Both the position numbers and the translations under genes were made by a program. Shown in pieces: positions 33,752-44,250 of a DNA stretch of 64,000 bases. The notes beneath the pieces are model-generated. The model worked only from the letters and a program-made list of their open reading frames with translations, ran no database searches and was not told where the DNA came from. The stretch is from Theobroma cacao (taxonomy: Eukaryota > Streptophyta > Magnoliopsida > Malvales > Malvaceae), in the NCBI RefSeq assembly GCF_000208745.1, contig NC_030854.1:20219822-20283821 (forward strand). The letters run 5' to 3'. Positions within the stretch are counted from its first letter, which is position 1; the number at the start of each line of letters is the position of its first letter.

Positions 33752-34466
33752 ACTATAATTTGCAAGTAATAGTGAAGTCACATGTACATCTCATTATCCC
33801 ACATAATTTAACTTTTCTTGGTTAGTTAATTTCCATTTAACTCCCAATGTTGAAATCGCACATAAGTCCTCAAACTTTTTCTTATTTACCATTCGACCCT
33901 CCAAACTTTTCATTCTTTACAATTTGGTCCTTCCAACATTTCTTTAATTCCAATTTACTTATATTTTCCTTCCTTTACACTTGTATAAATAAAATATAAA
34001 ATTTGCACTTCACTAAGGCATCACCATAATATTTAAATATATACTTACCCGCTCTTGCTTTATTTAATAAAGGCACGTGGGCCCCACTTACGTCATTGTT
34101 CTTCGAAATTCTTTCTTACTTCATCTCCCCTACTTTAGATTAGCCATATAGTCCTCGTTGATAACTAATTTTAACTACAGATAAAATATTAATATTTTAA
34201 TATTATTTTATTCCAAAATTTTCCACTTGTCTCTTCGGGCCTTAAACTGTCTCATCTTGTCCCGATACATTTCCAAATCACCTTTTGACTCACTAATGCA
34301 TCCTCGATCAAAATATTATTATTTAATTATTATTTTCTCACGTGTGAAATATTTCATTCCAAATTATTGCTTTCAGCCATCACAACTCTTTGGCATTAAA
34401 AATTTATGTCCTTTGTCTTATCGATAAAGTCTTATTAGCTTCTATACGAGGTTATGGGGTGATACA
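33752..34466 (-). mobile_element. Family B LTR, 5' part, reversed
   Basis: This is the reverse complement of about 6147-6865 of the B solo LTR. It starts in the phrase TATAATTTGCAAGTAATAG and ends ...GGGGTGATACA (sense TGTATCACCCCATAACC). It keeps CACTTCACTAAGGCATCACC and GGGCCCCACTTACGTC. The remainder of this LTR is missing, displaced by the A LTR fragment and the chromovirus. Confidence 0.85.
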
Positions 34467-35350
34467 TGCCTTTTATGGATCATGCACAACCACTCTAAAT
34501 TTAGCTTTGGTTAAGGTATGACCATTCAAACTACTTTTTAACTTGGTTAAGGTATAACCACACAAGATGTTACGATAAATGAAAAGAGAAGAGCTAAATT
34601 GCCTTTTAAAGGCTGAATAGCTAGATAGGTACCATGTTTGGTGAGAACAAAGATAACAAATTAAAACACAATAAATGTTACAATTGAAAACTTGTATAAA
34701 TGTAAGAAGTAAATGAGACTAATGAATGCTGAGAGTAGCTATGTTTTCATTGAATTGTGTTTTGAAGTCTTCCAACCTTCATAAATGTCGTGGGACCTTG
34801 TATTTATAGTTGCTAAAGCTTCTAAGGTGGTTGGAGGTGCATTTAATGCAAATATAGTCATTTAGCACTCTATTATCAAAAGATTTCATGATCTATAAAT
34901 AGATTACCCTTTCTATTTTTGAATTTTGCACTCATCGATCAATAAATAGCCCTATCTATCAATAGATGCAAGTTAAGGGGTCCTTCATGAGCTCTCGTGT
35001 TGCTATTTATCAATAGATTTGAGTGATCTATCGATAGATGGCATTGGTCCTTGAAATCCGGATGCTAGGATGAATAACTTTCGATAGATGTTCTACATTT
35101 ATTGATAGATGAAAGGTAGAATCCTCTTTCAAAGGGCTTACGAGTTGGTTTTTGATTTAAAACACTTTGCTGTTCCATTTCAAAACATTTCAAGGATTTT
35201 TTAAGCTTTTTGAACATGTGAAAGGCAATTTTGATTACTTTTTTGTCACTTCAAAACTTAAAATCAAATTGAAGCAATAAATCTAATGAAACCCTTCTAA
35301 ATGTTTTCCTTCAAATTCATATGAATGGTATAATGTACATGTGTGACAAG
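34467..35350. mobile_element. Unclassified LTR-like repeat with palindromes
   Basis: There is no coding sequence. The segment looks like retrotransposon LTR or leader material: a TTGTATTTATAGTTGC phrase near 34800 and a cluster of ATCTATCGATAGAT palindromes at 34890-35112. I could not find convincing TG...CA borders, primer site or a second copy here, so family and strand stay open. It may be a reversed SIRE-like LTR. Confidence 0.4.
34890..35112. repeat. Palindrome cluster ATCTATCGATAGAT
   Basis: A perfect 14-bp palindrome occurs at 35026-35039. Variants lie at 34890-34903 (ATCTATAAATAGAT), 34954-34967 (ATCTATCAATAGAT), about 35003-35018, 35080-35090 and 35100-35112. Most changes are at the central CG. 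Confidence 0.85.
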
Positions 35351-37030
35351 TTGTAACATGTAAGGTTTGGCGGGTGTATGAGATACCACCTATAAGTTAA
35401 TGAATGACTATGACATGTATGAATATGATGATGTTATGTTATGGATGTATAACTCTCCACTTATGAGTTAATGAATGTTATGACATATATAAGTATGATG
35501 TCAATATGTTTAGAGGATGTATGCATTCCCTTCCAAGGTAAGATTATGATTTATGAGTTAAGTATGAAATGTATGCCATGAGATGCATATGTTGAGAATT
35601 TCCATGTACACTATGGGCTAAGTATGACATGAGCAAAGGAAGTGTTTATATTATTTTAATGCAAGTTAAGGATGAGAACGATCCTATACTTGAAGAATCC
35701 CATGACGATATTGGGGATTGATCACTATCTGCCTAAGTGGGGTAGAACCACTCAAAGATTGTGGGTGTGGTTGATATGCCACTCATAGAGCATACTAGGA
35801 ATCTTAGATAGTGAGGATTAAATCACTATCTGCTTGGATGGGGCGAGGACCACTCACAAGTAAAGAATGTGATGATTTATTAGAAAGGTTATATGAATTG
35901 ATGCTCGTGAGTCTATGTTTATGATTGAATGTTTAATGATGTAACAATGTATGTGAGAATATGTTGAATGAATGCTTCATTAGTTGAAATCTAGCCTAGA
36001 GGATTGTCCCATGAGATAGGACAACATGTGGCATGATTTTGTGCAAGATTTTACCTAGAAAAAAGATGAATTTTAGGATTGATCTATTGATACTTGTGGG
36101 CCATATTTCAATAGATAAAAGATAGAATGTTGTAGGGAGTATTTTGTGTTCCATCTATTGATAGATCCCTTCATCTATCAATAGATACTAGACAGGATTG
36201 AGTTTTTATGTGTGTATCAAGGATTTTTCAACGGCATTGATTTCCTAAGAGTTATGCAAATTTGCTTTCCATGCAATGTTATTTAAATCATATTTAAATA
36301 TCATGTTTTATGAACTTTATGGAAATGAGGAAAGGATATGAATTGCATGTGATTTGTAAGTGCATGATTATGAAAAACTCTCCCCCTTAGGTTGTCTCCG
36401 TTTCTTGTATCCACTCATGGAGTCTTCATGACTCACATGTTATTTTCCCCATATATTTTTATTCAAGATCAATTATAGCACTCTTTTACTAACAACTAGT
36501 GTCACGAAAACTTGATCAATTCCTCTTTTGGTAGGTGATCTAGCAGCCACTTGTAGCCTAAAGGTCGAGTCATGTTTTGTTGAGGAATTGATCTTTATTT
36601 ATGTTTATGTTTATGGATATGAATATGTTAATGATGATGTAGCCAATGTTTGGCATTTTATTTTATGAATGCTATGGACAAATGTGAAAATGTAGCTCGA
36701 GAGCCTATATGGACACTTGAGGATGTTGATGATTGTTATATGGTGTAGTGCATGGGATCATGGCACTATGATGATAATGAGAAATGAATGCACTTACACT
36801 ATTTATGTTGAGAAGTTCCATAATTGTGTATAGTTGCCTATGTATGCATGCATGCATGTGTTTAATATTGTATGCTTTATGTATGGTTATTATGTTTAAT
36901 AGGCCAAGTTATGAATTAACAAATGTAAGTTATGAATTAACAAATGTAAGGAAGCTTGCTTAAGCCTAGCGAGCTATACCCCTCTAGGTTCATGCACCGG
37001 TGATGTCCCACCACAAAATGAGATGTGAAA
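35351..37030 (+). mobile_element. Gypsy LTR (F), A-related 3' end
   Basis: The right end GCTTGCTTAAGCCTAGCGAGC...GCACCGGTGATGTCCCACC...GATGTGAAA is a decayed version of the family A terminus, and a decayed tRNA-Met primer site follows at 37035. The body has paired phrases such as GATCACTATCTGCCTAAGTGGGG (35728) and ATCACTATCTGCTTGGATGGGG (35829), and palindromes at 36081-36186. The left border is a guess. The LTR precedes a gypsy gag remnant on the same strand. Confidence 0.6.
36081..36186. repeat. Palindrome cluster ATCTATTGATAGAT in gypsy LTR
   Basis: GATCTATTGATAC (36081), TTTCAATAGATAAA (about 36106), ATCTATTGATAGAT (36153-36166) and ATCTATCAATAGAT (36173-36186). The last two are exact reverse complements of each other, six bases apart, and each is one CG-to-TG or CG-to-CA step from the perfect palindrome at 35026-35039. 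Confidence 0.85.
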
Positions 37031-37034
37031 AAGT

Positions 37035-37046
37035 TAGTGTTAGAGT
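37035..37046 (+). other. Decayed tRNA-Met primer-binding site
   Basis: TAGTGTTAGAGT aligns with TGGTATCAGAGC with changes mostly of transition type, in the right place after the LTR end and followed by TCTAGGC. It is weak alone but supported by position. Confidence 0.5.
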
Positions 37047-37249
37047 TCTAGGCTTAAAAAGTTCTAGGTTTTCCTTAGTTGTTAGCGAAATGCTTGGAGT
37101 CGTATGTAGGAATCTTGTTTCTCTTTTGTGTACTTAGGTACAAACTGAGAACAAGAGACCCACACATAATTCCCTGTCTGTTTACCCACTATATGCTTAA
37201 AAGATATGTCTAGAGTTATTATTAGTCTATAGTGTTGAGTCTTACAGTA

Positions 37250-38290
37250 TACGTTGCTATTGTCTAAGTGAGATATGCAGCCTAAGACATGGGCTAATGC
37301 TATAAGCACCGTAGAGCACGAAGCTCCCATAGAGACTATTGACAGACCACGCACGTTTATAGTTAGAGGTCGTGGTAGGCGCAATAAGGCTGCTAGTTTG
37401 GTGAGGACAAGTACCCCCATTAATGCACAGACAAAGGGACAAGGTCTTGTAATAGCAATAGCGACATAAGCTCTTAAGGTTGTATCACCCCTAGCAAGGG
37501 TAGTGACCATAAAAGATTTAGCGTTATGTTTACATAGAGTCTATCAGACTATGGAGATTCTTGCTAATGAGATTTTAGATTAGCAACGACGGGCAAGGAT
37601 CATCCCATAGTTCAAGCATCCTCTGAGTCACAAAGTCAGGGTGACAAATAATAGGCTAGTATGGTTAAAGTTATGGCTAAGGTTCAGTTATTGGACTTCA
37701 TGAAGTTAAAACCTCCATCATTTTCTAGATTAGATGCATCGCAAGATGCTCAAGATTTCTTAGATGATATAAAGGTGATATGTATTACTTTGAGCTACAC
37801 CAGTACTTGGTTAACAGAGTTAGTAGCATTTAGGCTGGGTAAGATAGCCCGTTAGTTGTATGATCAGCTACGAATAGCCAGAGCGCTTGGTGTTGCACCA
37901 ATTCCTTAGGAAAACTTTAGTATAGCCTTTTTGGAGTGTGTCCTACCGATCAGTGTTAAAAAGGTTAGAGTCCGTGAGTTCAAGATGTTGGTATAGACTT
38001 TGAGTATGATAATTCCAGAGTATAGTATACGATTTACTAAGTTGTCTTGGTATGCACCTTCTAGGGTTGCTATTGGTACGACCTCAATTTAGAGCTATAA
38101 TGCTGCAAGAGTTCACTAGCAACTCTAAGCTAGTGAACTATGCACAAAGGTTTGAGATGAAAGAGATGGAGACTTGAAGAGGTCAGGATAAGCTTAAGGG
38201 GTAAGATTGAGGGCCAACAAAGAGGTTCATAAACATCCCAACAAGGGAATGGTTCTGATGGCAGTTCTAAGAAGGGTTAGAAGGCTACTA
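37250..38290 (+). pseudogene. gag: Gypsy gag, heavily decayed
   Basis: Basic N-terminal sense IVRGRGRRNKAASLVRTST (37360-37420) is followed by stops. The capsid block is clear from 37661: LLDFMKLKPPSFSRLDASQD, AQDFLDDIKVICITL, ELVAFRLGKIAR, a stop, then LYDQLRIARALGVAPIP, FSIAFLECVLPISVKKVRVR, EFKMLV, EYSIRFTKLSWYAPS. This is the retrotransposon Gag capsid fold of chromovirus-like gypsy elements. At least seven stops occur. Homology ends near RFEMKEMET (38145-38180) with no zinc knuckle on this strand. The reverse 142-codon ORF at 37082-37510 is its shadow. Confidence 0.82.
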
Positions 38291-38299
38291 AACCACTAT

Positions 38300-38830
38300 A
38301 TTTAAAGTTTGTGCCTTCTCTGGTGTTAAAGTGAGCACCCTAGCCTAACCTTTACACATAATGCTCTGTTGTACAAGCCTTGATGGCAAACTTTAAGAGG
38401 AAGAAGTACCCCCCCTGCCTTTAACCTTTCTACTAGGCTAAGTTGTGATAAATGAAGTAGCAAATGCTTGTTGAGAAATCCTAAAAGAGAATCCCTATGT
38501 TTGGTGAGCCCTTAGGTAATCCTTTATCATATGCCCAAGCTGGCCACAAGTGAAACACATCACAATTGCGTTAAGACATAACCCTTTGTGCCATATCTCG
38601 CAAGTATTTCAAGCAGTAATGGTATGACTACTTTGCCCTGAAGTCTATTGTCTCGAAGTGATAAAAGTCTTCTACCTTGACTTAACATAGTACCAAATAG
38701 ACTACTCTCCTACTAGGTCACCCATGAATCCTTCTGTAGGCCTTCAGAACTAGAGAATGAGAAATCCCTGCTCACACTAAAATCCTTATAATTGTGAAAC
38801 CCCAACTCACATAGGAAAGTAGGTTAAGAA
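38300..38830 (-). pseudogene. gag: Gypsy gag C-terminal fragment, opposite strand
   Basis: On the minus strand around 38515-38570 the sequence reads MCFTCGQLGHMIKDYL, a nucleocapsid zinc knuckle with C-x2-C-x4-H kept and the last Cys replaced by Tyr. Pro- and Ser-rich decayed coding sense surrounds it. It faces the gag at 37250-38290 tail to tail, so two different gypsy copies were joined in inverted orientation here. Stops are frequent. Confidence 0.6.
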
Positions 38831-38876
38831 AATCCTTAGGTAAACTAATGATTGAAGTTTTAAAGAATGATTTTAA
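38831..38876. other. Short unassigned flank
   Basis: Sequence between the reverse gag remnant and a copia LTR. Nothing is recognisable. The last five bases (TTTAA) would be the left TSD of the copia element. Confidence 0.4.
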
Positions 38877-40280
38877 TGTTGACTCCATGTATTTTTAGTG
38901 ATAATAGAACATTCCTCATTCTTTAAAGTCTAATTATGTTACATAAGTGTGCAAGGGTTTATCACACACCTTAAATTCCCCATGATAAGTCCTAAGTCCA
39001 AAGAAAGTGATTCAAGCAAAATAGAAGATATTACATGAAGATTGATTGATTAACATTTTGTTTTGATCAATCAAACAAATAAAACATTAAAAAGGACTTA
39101 AAGCTTCACAAAAGGATTTTAATTGATTAAATTGATTAAAATAACAAGGCAAAGGACCTTGAGAAAGAAAGGTTTTAATCGATTAACATAGGCTTTTAAT
39201 TGATTATAACAACATTCGAATGCAAATTAAGACAAACAAAGAGATTTTAATTGATTAACACAAGGTTTAATAAGTTGAAATGATACTAAAAGATGCTGCA
39301 CACAAAGTTAATCGATTAAGCATAAGGTTTAATTGATAAAATTCAAAGAAAAGGTACTTTAACAACAAAATGTGAATATTCAAATTTGAGTTGACCATTG
39401 AAAGATGCTAAGTGAATAATTTTGAACCCAAGAAGATTTTAATCGATCAAAAATCAGATTAGTCGATTAAAGATGAAACAAAAAGCCTTTAATTGATTAA
39501 CCTAAAGCAATGAGGATAGACAAAATGGTTTTAATAAATTAAAGTTAACTTTAATTGATTAACTTGAAGCATAAGAAGACATACAGAGAGATTTTAATTG
39601 ATTAAAAGGCTAGACAAAATTGAATTTCAAACCGCTAAAAGACAAATAATGGGCAGATTGCTCCAAACTATCTTTACTGGTCTAATTTCACTTTCCAAGT
39701 ATACAGGGTGTTCAAACGGTCATAAATGCATTAGAGAATCACCCAGGTGCTACATTCAACCAAGAAAAGCCAAAAACTTCTCTTTTCAAGTGTACTTAAA
39801 TCGTATTCTTTTGTAAAAGTATTTGAGTTTAAATTTGTGTATCTTACATCAGCTAAGTGATCAATTATACTTCATCTTATTCTTATTTGTTGGTTACACA
39901 AAGTGCGCAAGGCACTTCATGAGGTAGACTAAGCTTAGGAAAGTTTAGAGATTGTTGTAAGGGTTTGGAGATCAGGTTAGAAGCTCACCTTGTAAAAGCT
40001 TCGTGGAAGCTGTTAATCCCACTAATTTTCATCAAGTTAGGTTAAAAGTCCTTAATTATGAAAATCAAGGAAGTGAAAGTAGGTTAAAAAGATTGAATCA
40101 CTATAAATGTTGTGTTTTATGCACTTCTCTTAACCCTTTTTTACATGGTGTTCTTTAAACTCAACAAATTTTCAAGCTTTCCATCTTAAATCATCCAAAA
40201 GTTTTTCAAACTCAAAAAGTTGCTTTCAAAATATTTTTAAGTGATATTCACCCCTTCTAGCACTCTTTTTGGGACGAACA
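38877..40280 (+). mobile_element. SIRE-like copia 5' LTR (1404 bp)
   Basis: It starts TGTTGACTCCATG...TTTTTAGTGATAATAG (decayed SIRE start) and ends ...ATTCACCCCTTCTAGCACTC, GGGACGAACA. A decayed tRNA-Met primer site and a SIRE-type gag follow directly. The CACCCC...CTAGCAC...ACA terminus matches the minus-strand SIRE-like LTR at 17844-19010 in form. It carries a large cluster of TTAATCGATTAA palindromes. Confidence 0.85.
39043..39609. repeat. Palindrome cluster TTAATCGATTAA
   Basis: Perfect 12-bp palindromes at 39175-39186 and 39308-39319. More than ten variants, mostly TTAATTGATTAA, lie at about 39117, 39134, 39195, 39245, 39330, 39438, 39460, 39487, 39547 and 39592. They are spaced roughly 15-60 bases. 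Confidence 0.9.
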
Positions 40281-40281
40281 A

Positions 40282-40296
40282 GTGCTACAAGAGCCT
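40282..40296 (+). other. Decayed tRNA-Met primer-binding site
   Basis: GTGCTACAAGAGCCT aligns with GTGGTATCAGAGCCT directly after the LTR terminal ACA, followed by AGCTCTTGATTTT, as in SIRE-like elements. Confidence 0.7.
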
Positions 40297-40338
40297 AGCT
40301 CTTGATTTTAAGGCTTAACATCCGTAAGGGAAGGTCCA

Positions 40339-40685
40339 ATGGCTACTCAAAACTTTAATGTGGATGAAATTCAATCCATAAATAGGTCTCCTCTATTTGT
40401 TGTATCAAATTACCAATATTGAAGTACTAGGATATCCATTTATATTAAAGTTGTTAACTATGAGATGTGAGATGTTTTTACCAAAAGTGCTCTTGTTCCC
40501 ACTAACACCAATTTGATCACTGATCAAAAAATTCCCAAACATATGGAAGAGTGGACAACAATTGAAATGAGAAACGTTTGAATAAACTTCAAAGCCATCA
40601 ACACTCTTCATTGTGCATTAAGGCTTATAGAGTTTAACCAAATTTCCACCTATACCACTACCAACAAAATTTGGGAAAATTTTTG
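40339..40685 (+). pseudogene. gag: SIRE-like copia gag, 5' part
   Basis: The ATG at 40339 opens MATQNFNVDEIQ, INRSPLFVVSNYQY, stop, RISIYIKVVNYEM, stop, DVFTKSALVPTNTN, then KHMEEW, a third stop, and INFKAINTLHCALRLIEFNQ, TNKIWENF. This is the gag N-terminus of copia elements (Y-W-K-T-R-M, L-W, A-L-x-x-x-E-F motifs). The first two stops are TGA where relatives have Trp. The gene is cut at 40685 by a second copia LTR. Confidence 0.9.
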
Positions 40686-41319
40686 TGTTAGCATTGAAAT
40701 ATCTTATGTTTTGATTTGACAAAATAGCATGACATCTTGGTTTATTGACAGCATTTGAAATTGTTTAAATCATATTTTTAGCCTCCTAAGATCATACAAT
40801 TGTTTTGAAAAGACATGCATCATTAAAAAAATATCAAAAGCTTTCAAACATTGAATATTCAGCCAAGGAAACAAAAAGCTAACATGCCTTAACTTGATTT
40901 TAGATCACAAAGAAGAAGCAAGGATGAAATAGCTGAAGTGAAGTGCCAAAATGTTAAGAAATCTTGAGAACATGAAGCTTTAGTTGATGCTCAAAGAGCA
41001 TTGATCAATCTTATGCCATAATTGGTGAGAACGAACAAGAAAACTTGATTCAAGATAACCATTATTGATCCTCTAAAGGAGGCAGTCGATCCTTAGGAAA
41101 CGACCACATAAAACTTAGACATTTGTGAAGCTATAGTCGATCCTACTTGAGTGCCAATCGATCCTCAACTAGAACAAAATAAAAATCAAGCTAGACAAAG
41201 CTCCAATCAATCTTAATTAAGCAATAGTCTATCCTAGAATAGTAGCATCGCATAAAACCCAACTTCAAGGAGACCTAGTCGATCTTCAAGGTATGGCTAC
41301 CAATTCTCAAGTCTAAAAT
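40686..41319 (+). mobile_element. Second SIRE-like LTR, 5' part
   Basis: It starts TGTTAGCATTGAAATATC, TTATGTTTTGATTTGACAAA, a SIRE-like LTR beginning, directly inside the gag. It lacks a 3' end because a B LTR begins at 41320. Repeated AGTCGATCC phrases at about 41086-41286 (six variants) occupy the place where other SIRE-like LTRs here hold palindrome clusters. Confidence 0.7.
41086..41286. repeat. Interspersed AGTCGATCC repeats
   Basis: CAGTCGATCC, TAGTCGATCC, CAATCGATCC, CAATCAATC, AGTCTATCC and TAGTCGATC are spaced 20-50 bases apart. They are less symmetric than the other clusters (core ATCGAT or TCGA) but have the same layout. Confidence 0.6.
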
Positions 41320-41900
41320 TGTAATACCTCGTACCCTCATATAGAAGTTAATGAGACTTTCTTGAGAGGACGAAGGGTCAATTGACATAAATCTAAGTGC
41401 CAAAGAGCGGTGACGAGTGAAAGGAATATTTTGGAATAAAATATTTCGCACACGAGAGAATAATAATTAAATATTAATATTTTTATTAAAGATGAATTAT
41501 CAAGTTAAAAGGTGATTTGGAAGTGAACCAGGACAAAGTGGGACATTTTAGGTCTAGAGGAGACCAGTGGAGAATTTGGAATAAAATAATATTAAAATAT
41601 TAATATTTATCTATTGTCAAAATTAGTCATGAAGGAGGATTATATGACTAATCTAAGTAAAGGAGAAGACGTAAGAAAGAATTAAAAAAAAAAAGACAAA
41701 AGTAAGGCCTGCGTGCCTTTATTTAATAAAAGAATATGGGTATGTATATATTTAAATATTATGGTGACATCTGGGTGAAGTGCAAATTTTATATTCTATT
41801 TGTACAAGTGTGAAGGAAGAAAGGTAAAAGGAAATTAGAATTAAAAGAAATGATTTAAAGTCCAAATTGTAAAGAATGAAAAGTATGGAGGGTCGTTACG
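41320..41900 (+). mobile_element. Family B 5' LTR with 3.8 kb internal deletion
   Basis: It begins TGTAATACCTCGTACCC and follows the first 0.58 kb of the B LTR up to GTATGGAGGGTCG (equivalent to about 6725). It then jumps to the last bases of the LTR, GTCGTTACG. The shared GTCG at the join points to a microhomology deletion. A tRNA-Met primer site follows directly, which establishes that B LTRs read on this strand and that this copy is a 5' LTR. Confidence 0.85.
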
Positions 41901-41904
41901 AACT

Positions 41905-41916
41905 TGGTATCCGAGC
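41905..41916 (+). other. tRNA-Met primer-binding site of B element
   Basis: TGGTATCCGAGC lies four bases after the LTR end, two changes from TGGTATCAGAGC. Confidence 0.8.
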
Positions 41917-42873
41917 CCTATGTTTAGTTGAGTCCTAAGATTTCCTGTGTCTGTCAGCAGAGTTGTTAGAGTTAGTGTAGAGTCCTGTCCTTGGATTGTA
42001 GGTTTGCAACACGAATCAAGGAAAGGAGGCTACATAAACTCTTATTCATCTAGAAGCCTACCTTTATCTTAGTACGTAAGAGGTTAAGAATTAACGCATG
42101 ACTATGTCCAAGTTTTTGAGGTGCCCTTGCGACACAACATGAGCAATAGTAAGGAGAAAGGGGATGATTCCCATAACACTGAAGAGGGATTTATGGAATC
42201 CACTACTCAGAGCCGTTACGTGCAAGAGTGTGAAAGCCCACAAAGCAAATTGACCCATATTTCGATTAAATGGGTTCCCCCAGGAAATGAAATAATATTT
42301 AAGAGTTGGAGAAGCCTTAAAAGGATGGCACGCGATGGAATCGACCTAAGGGAAAATGATAAGGAGAAAGTGGAAAAAGTAACGATCGAAAAATTATCGT
42401 TCAAGAAAGGTATTTGCTATTCGAGATTTTCCTCTTGGTTGTGGAAGAGGTGTTGCACCCGTTAGTAAGGAAGATTATCTGAATGAACAGCAAGGTGAAA
42501 ATGATGTGGATGATATGGAAAGTGATCCGTCGATAAGTACGAACTTAGACAGCGATAGTTCTGAGTGAAGTCGAATGGTTTATTCGAAATTAGTACGATT
42601 ATGAGACAATGATGATGTAGTTGAGCTGATTTATGGTTGTAATTGATGTGTTGGGAGAATTTGAGACATGGTTGATTTTCATGTGGTTCGAACTCGTTAA
42701 GTGGTGATTAATTTAATGATTTGGTTGAGTGTTTGAAATTGGTCATGCATTGTTGAATGGGATTAGCATTGGTAGAAGTGTGTAAATCTTCTAATTATTT
42801 ATTGTAGAGTATGATTGATGATAGAATGGAGGCACATAGTGCCATGATATTATAAGATGATAATTGACACAAC
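41917..42873 (+). pseudogene. gag: Gag N-terminal region of B element
   Basis: Leader sequence runs to about 42130. A frame from there reads MSNSKEKGDDSHNTEEGFME and THISIKWVPPGNEII, and in a shifted frame (42410-42570) GCGRGVAPVSKEDYLNEQQG followed by an acidic DVDDMESDPSISTNLDSD tail. The Gly-Arg-Gly motif and acidic stretch resemble the variable N-terminus of some gypsy Gag proteins, but no capsid block is seen, so the assignment rests mainly on position after the primer site. The rest (42570-42873) is non-coding. A family A LTR then interrupts the element. Confidence 0.5.
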
Positions 42874-42878
42874 ATATA
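42874..42878. repeat. Target-site duplication ATATA (left)
   Basis: ATATA precedes the TG of the A solo LTR and recurs exactly at 45241-45245. Confidence 0.85.
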
Positions 42879-43929
42879 TGTGAAACCTTGACCTTTATAG
42901 ACGTGTAGCGGAGGTAGACAAGATGACACAGATTAAGGGTAATTTTATCATTTCTTTGGTGAGCTCCTAAAAGTGAGTTTTTCTAAATATTATTAAGGTC
43001 TAAGTAGGCCTAAGGAATAAACGAATGATGTACATAATAATGAATTAAACAAAGAAACTAGAAATAACAATAATTTCCATAATAAGGGCAAAATGGTCAT
43101 TTTGGATCTCGGGCCTAAATTTCTAAGTTTTCATGAACTTGTTTTCCATCTTCCATGGAAGCCATCCCTTGAAACCTCTATAACTTTCTCAAAGTAACTT
43201 CAATTCTCATGCTTTGGCACACTTTTTCATAGGATTCTTTGTTATCTTTCACTTTTGCACCTCAAGAACCCTCAAAAGTCTTTCCCCAATACTTTCTTTC
43301 ACTAGTTGGACATTTTAGAGAAAGAAAGAGAGAATTTCCATAATAGCTTGACAAACTCTTAAAAAGGAATTCAACTACAAAACCACCAAGGTGAGTAGTG
43401 AGTTAGGGTTGATTTTTAAGTTGTTGATGAATGGCCAATGGTTAGAATTGTGGATTGTCTTATTGTTGACGGTTATTTATTTATTTCTATTTTGACTAGA
43501 GTAAAGTGAATAAATAGCCAATCAAATGGTAATTGGAAGCTAGTTAGGAATAACTAGCAAAACTTGATTTAGAAAAATAGCTTTTGGAATAATATTCATG
43601 TCAATTGAGTTGGTATGATGCTATTGTGTGTGATAGGTTCCAACGAGACCCCACATCTCCACTTGGAGCATTAGTGGAAGTTGGAGTCAATTAAAGAATC
43701 AACAAAGACAAGTGAGTGAACTTGCATCAAAATTATTTTGGGAAATGCATATGTGTTTGAATGATTCATTTGAAAAATTTATTTGTTTTTGCTTTAAAAT
43801 GTACCTGGGGAGCAAGCCCTTGATGAAATGTTCTTATATTGTGAAATGTGCAATGTGATTAGTTCATGTGTTCCTACATTATGTTGAAGTGTATGTTATG
43901 CATTGAATGGTACTATTGTGTGATAATTA

Positions 43930-44115
43930 TAACCGTGTGTGTGTGGTGTGGGAGTGCACATGATGATGGCGGTAGTGTGCGGTGTGGGAGTGCACACGCC
44001 GATGATTTATGCCATGTGAGGTGTGGGAGAGCACATGATGCGGATGATGATATTGTAATGTGCGATGTGGGAGTGCACATGATGACCAAGCTATGTGCGG
44101 TGTGGGAGTGCACAT
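43930..44115. repeat. Hairpin tandem repeat, about five copies
   Basis: Units read GTGCGGTGTGGGAGTGCACATGATGA with variation and spacing of about 35-50 bases. They match, on the other strand, the 42-bp repeats at 11682-11805 and 14982-15105. GTGC and GCAC arms flank a GTGTGGGA-type loop. Confidence 0.8.
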
Positions 44116-44250
44116 GAGCTAGGGGAGAGTTGGGGTGATGCCGGTAGTTGTATATACATTTATATATGTTATATATAGAGAGGTTATGGAAAATATATTG
44201 TGATTGCATTGAATATTGAATGTTAAAATTTGACAAATGCTTTCCAATTG

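Noticed and set aside
37082..37510. Minus-strand ORF of 142 codons
   Set aside because: It lies opposite the decayed gypsy gag start (RGRGRRNK sense on the plus strand), has no motif of its own, and is best explained as a shadow frame.
42121..42465. 114-codon ORF as a host gene
   Set aside because: It follows an LTR and primer site directly, as a gag N-terminus would, and its frame shifts into a GRG-acidic stretch. It shows no host-gene structure.
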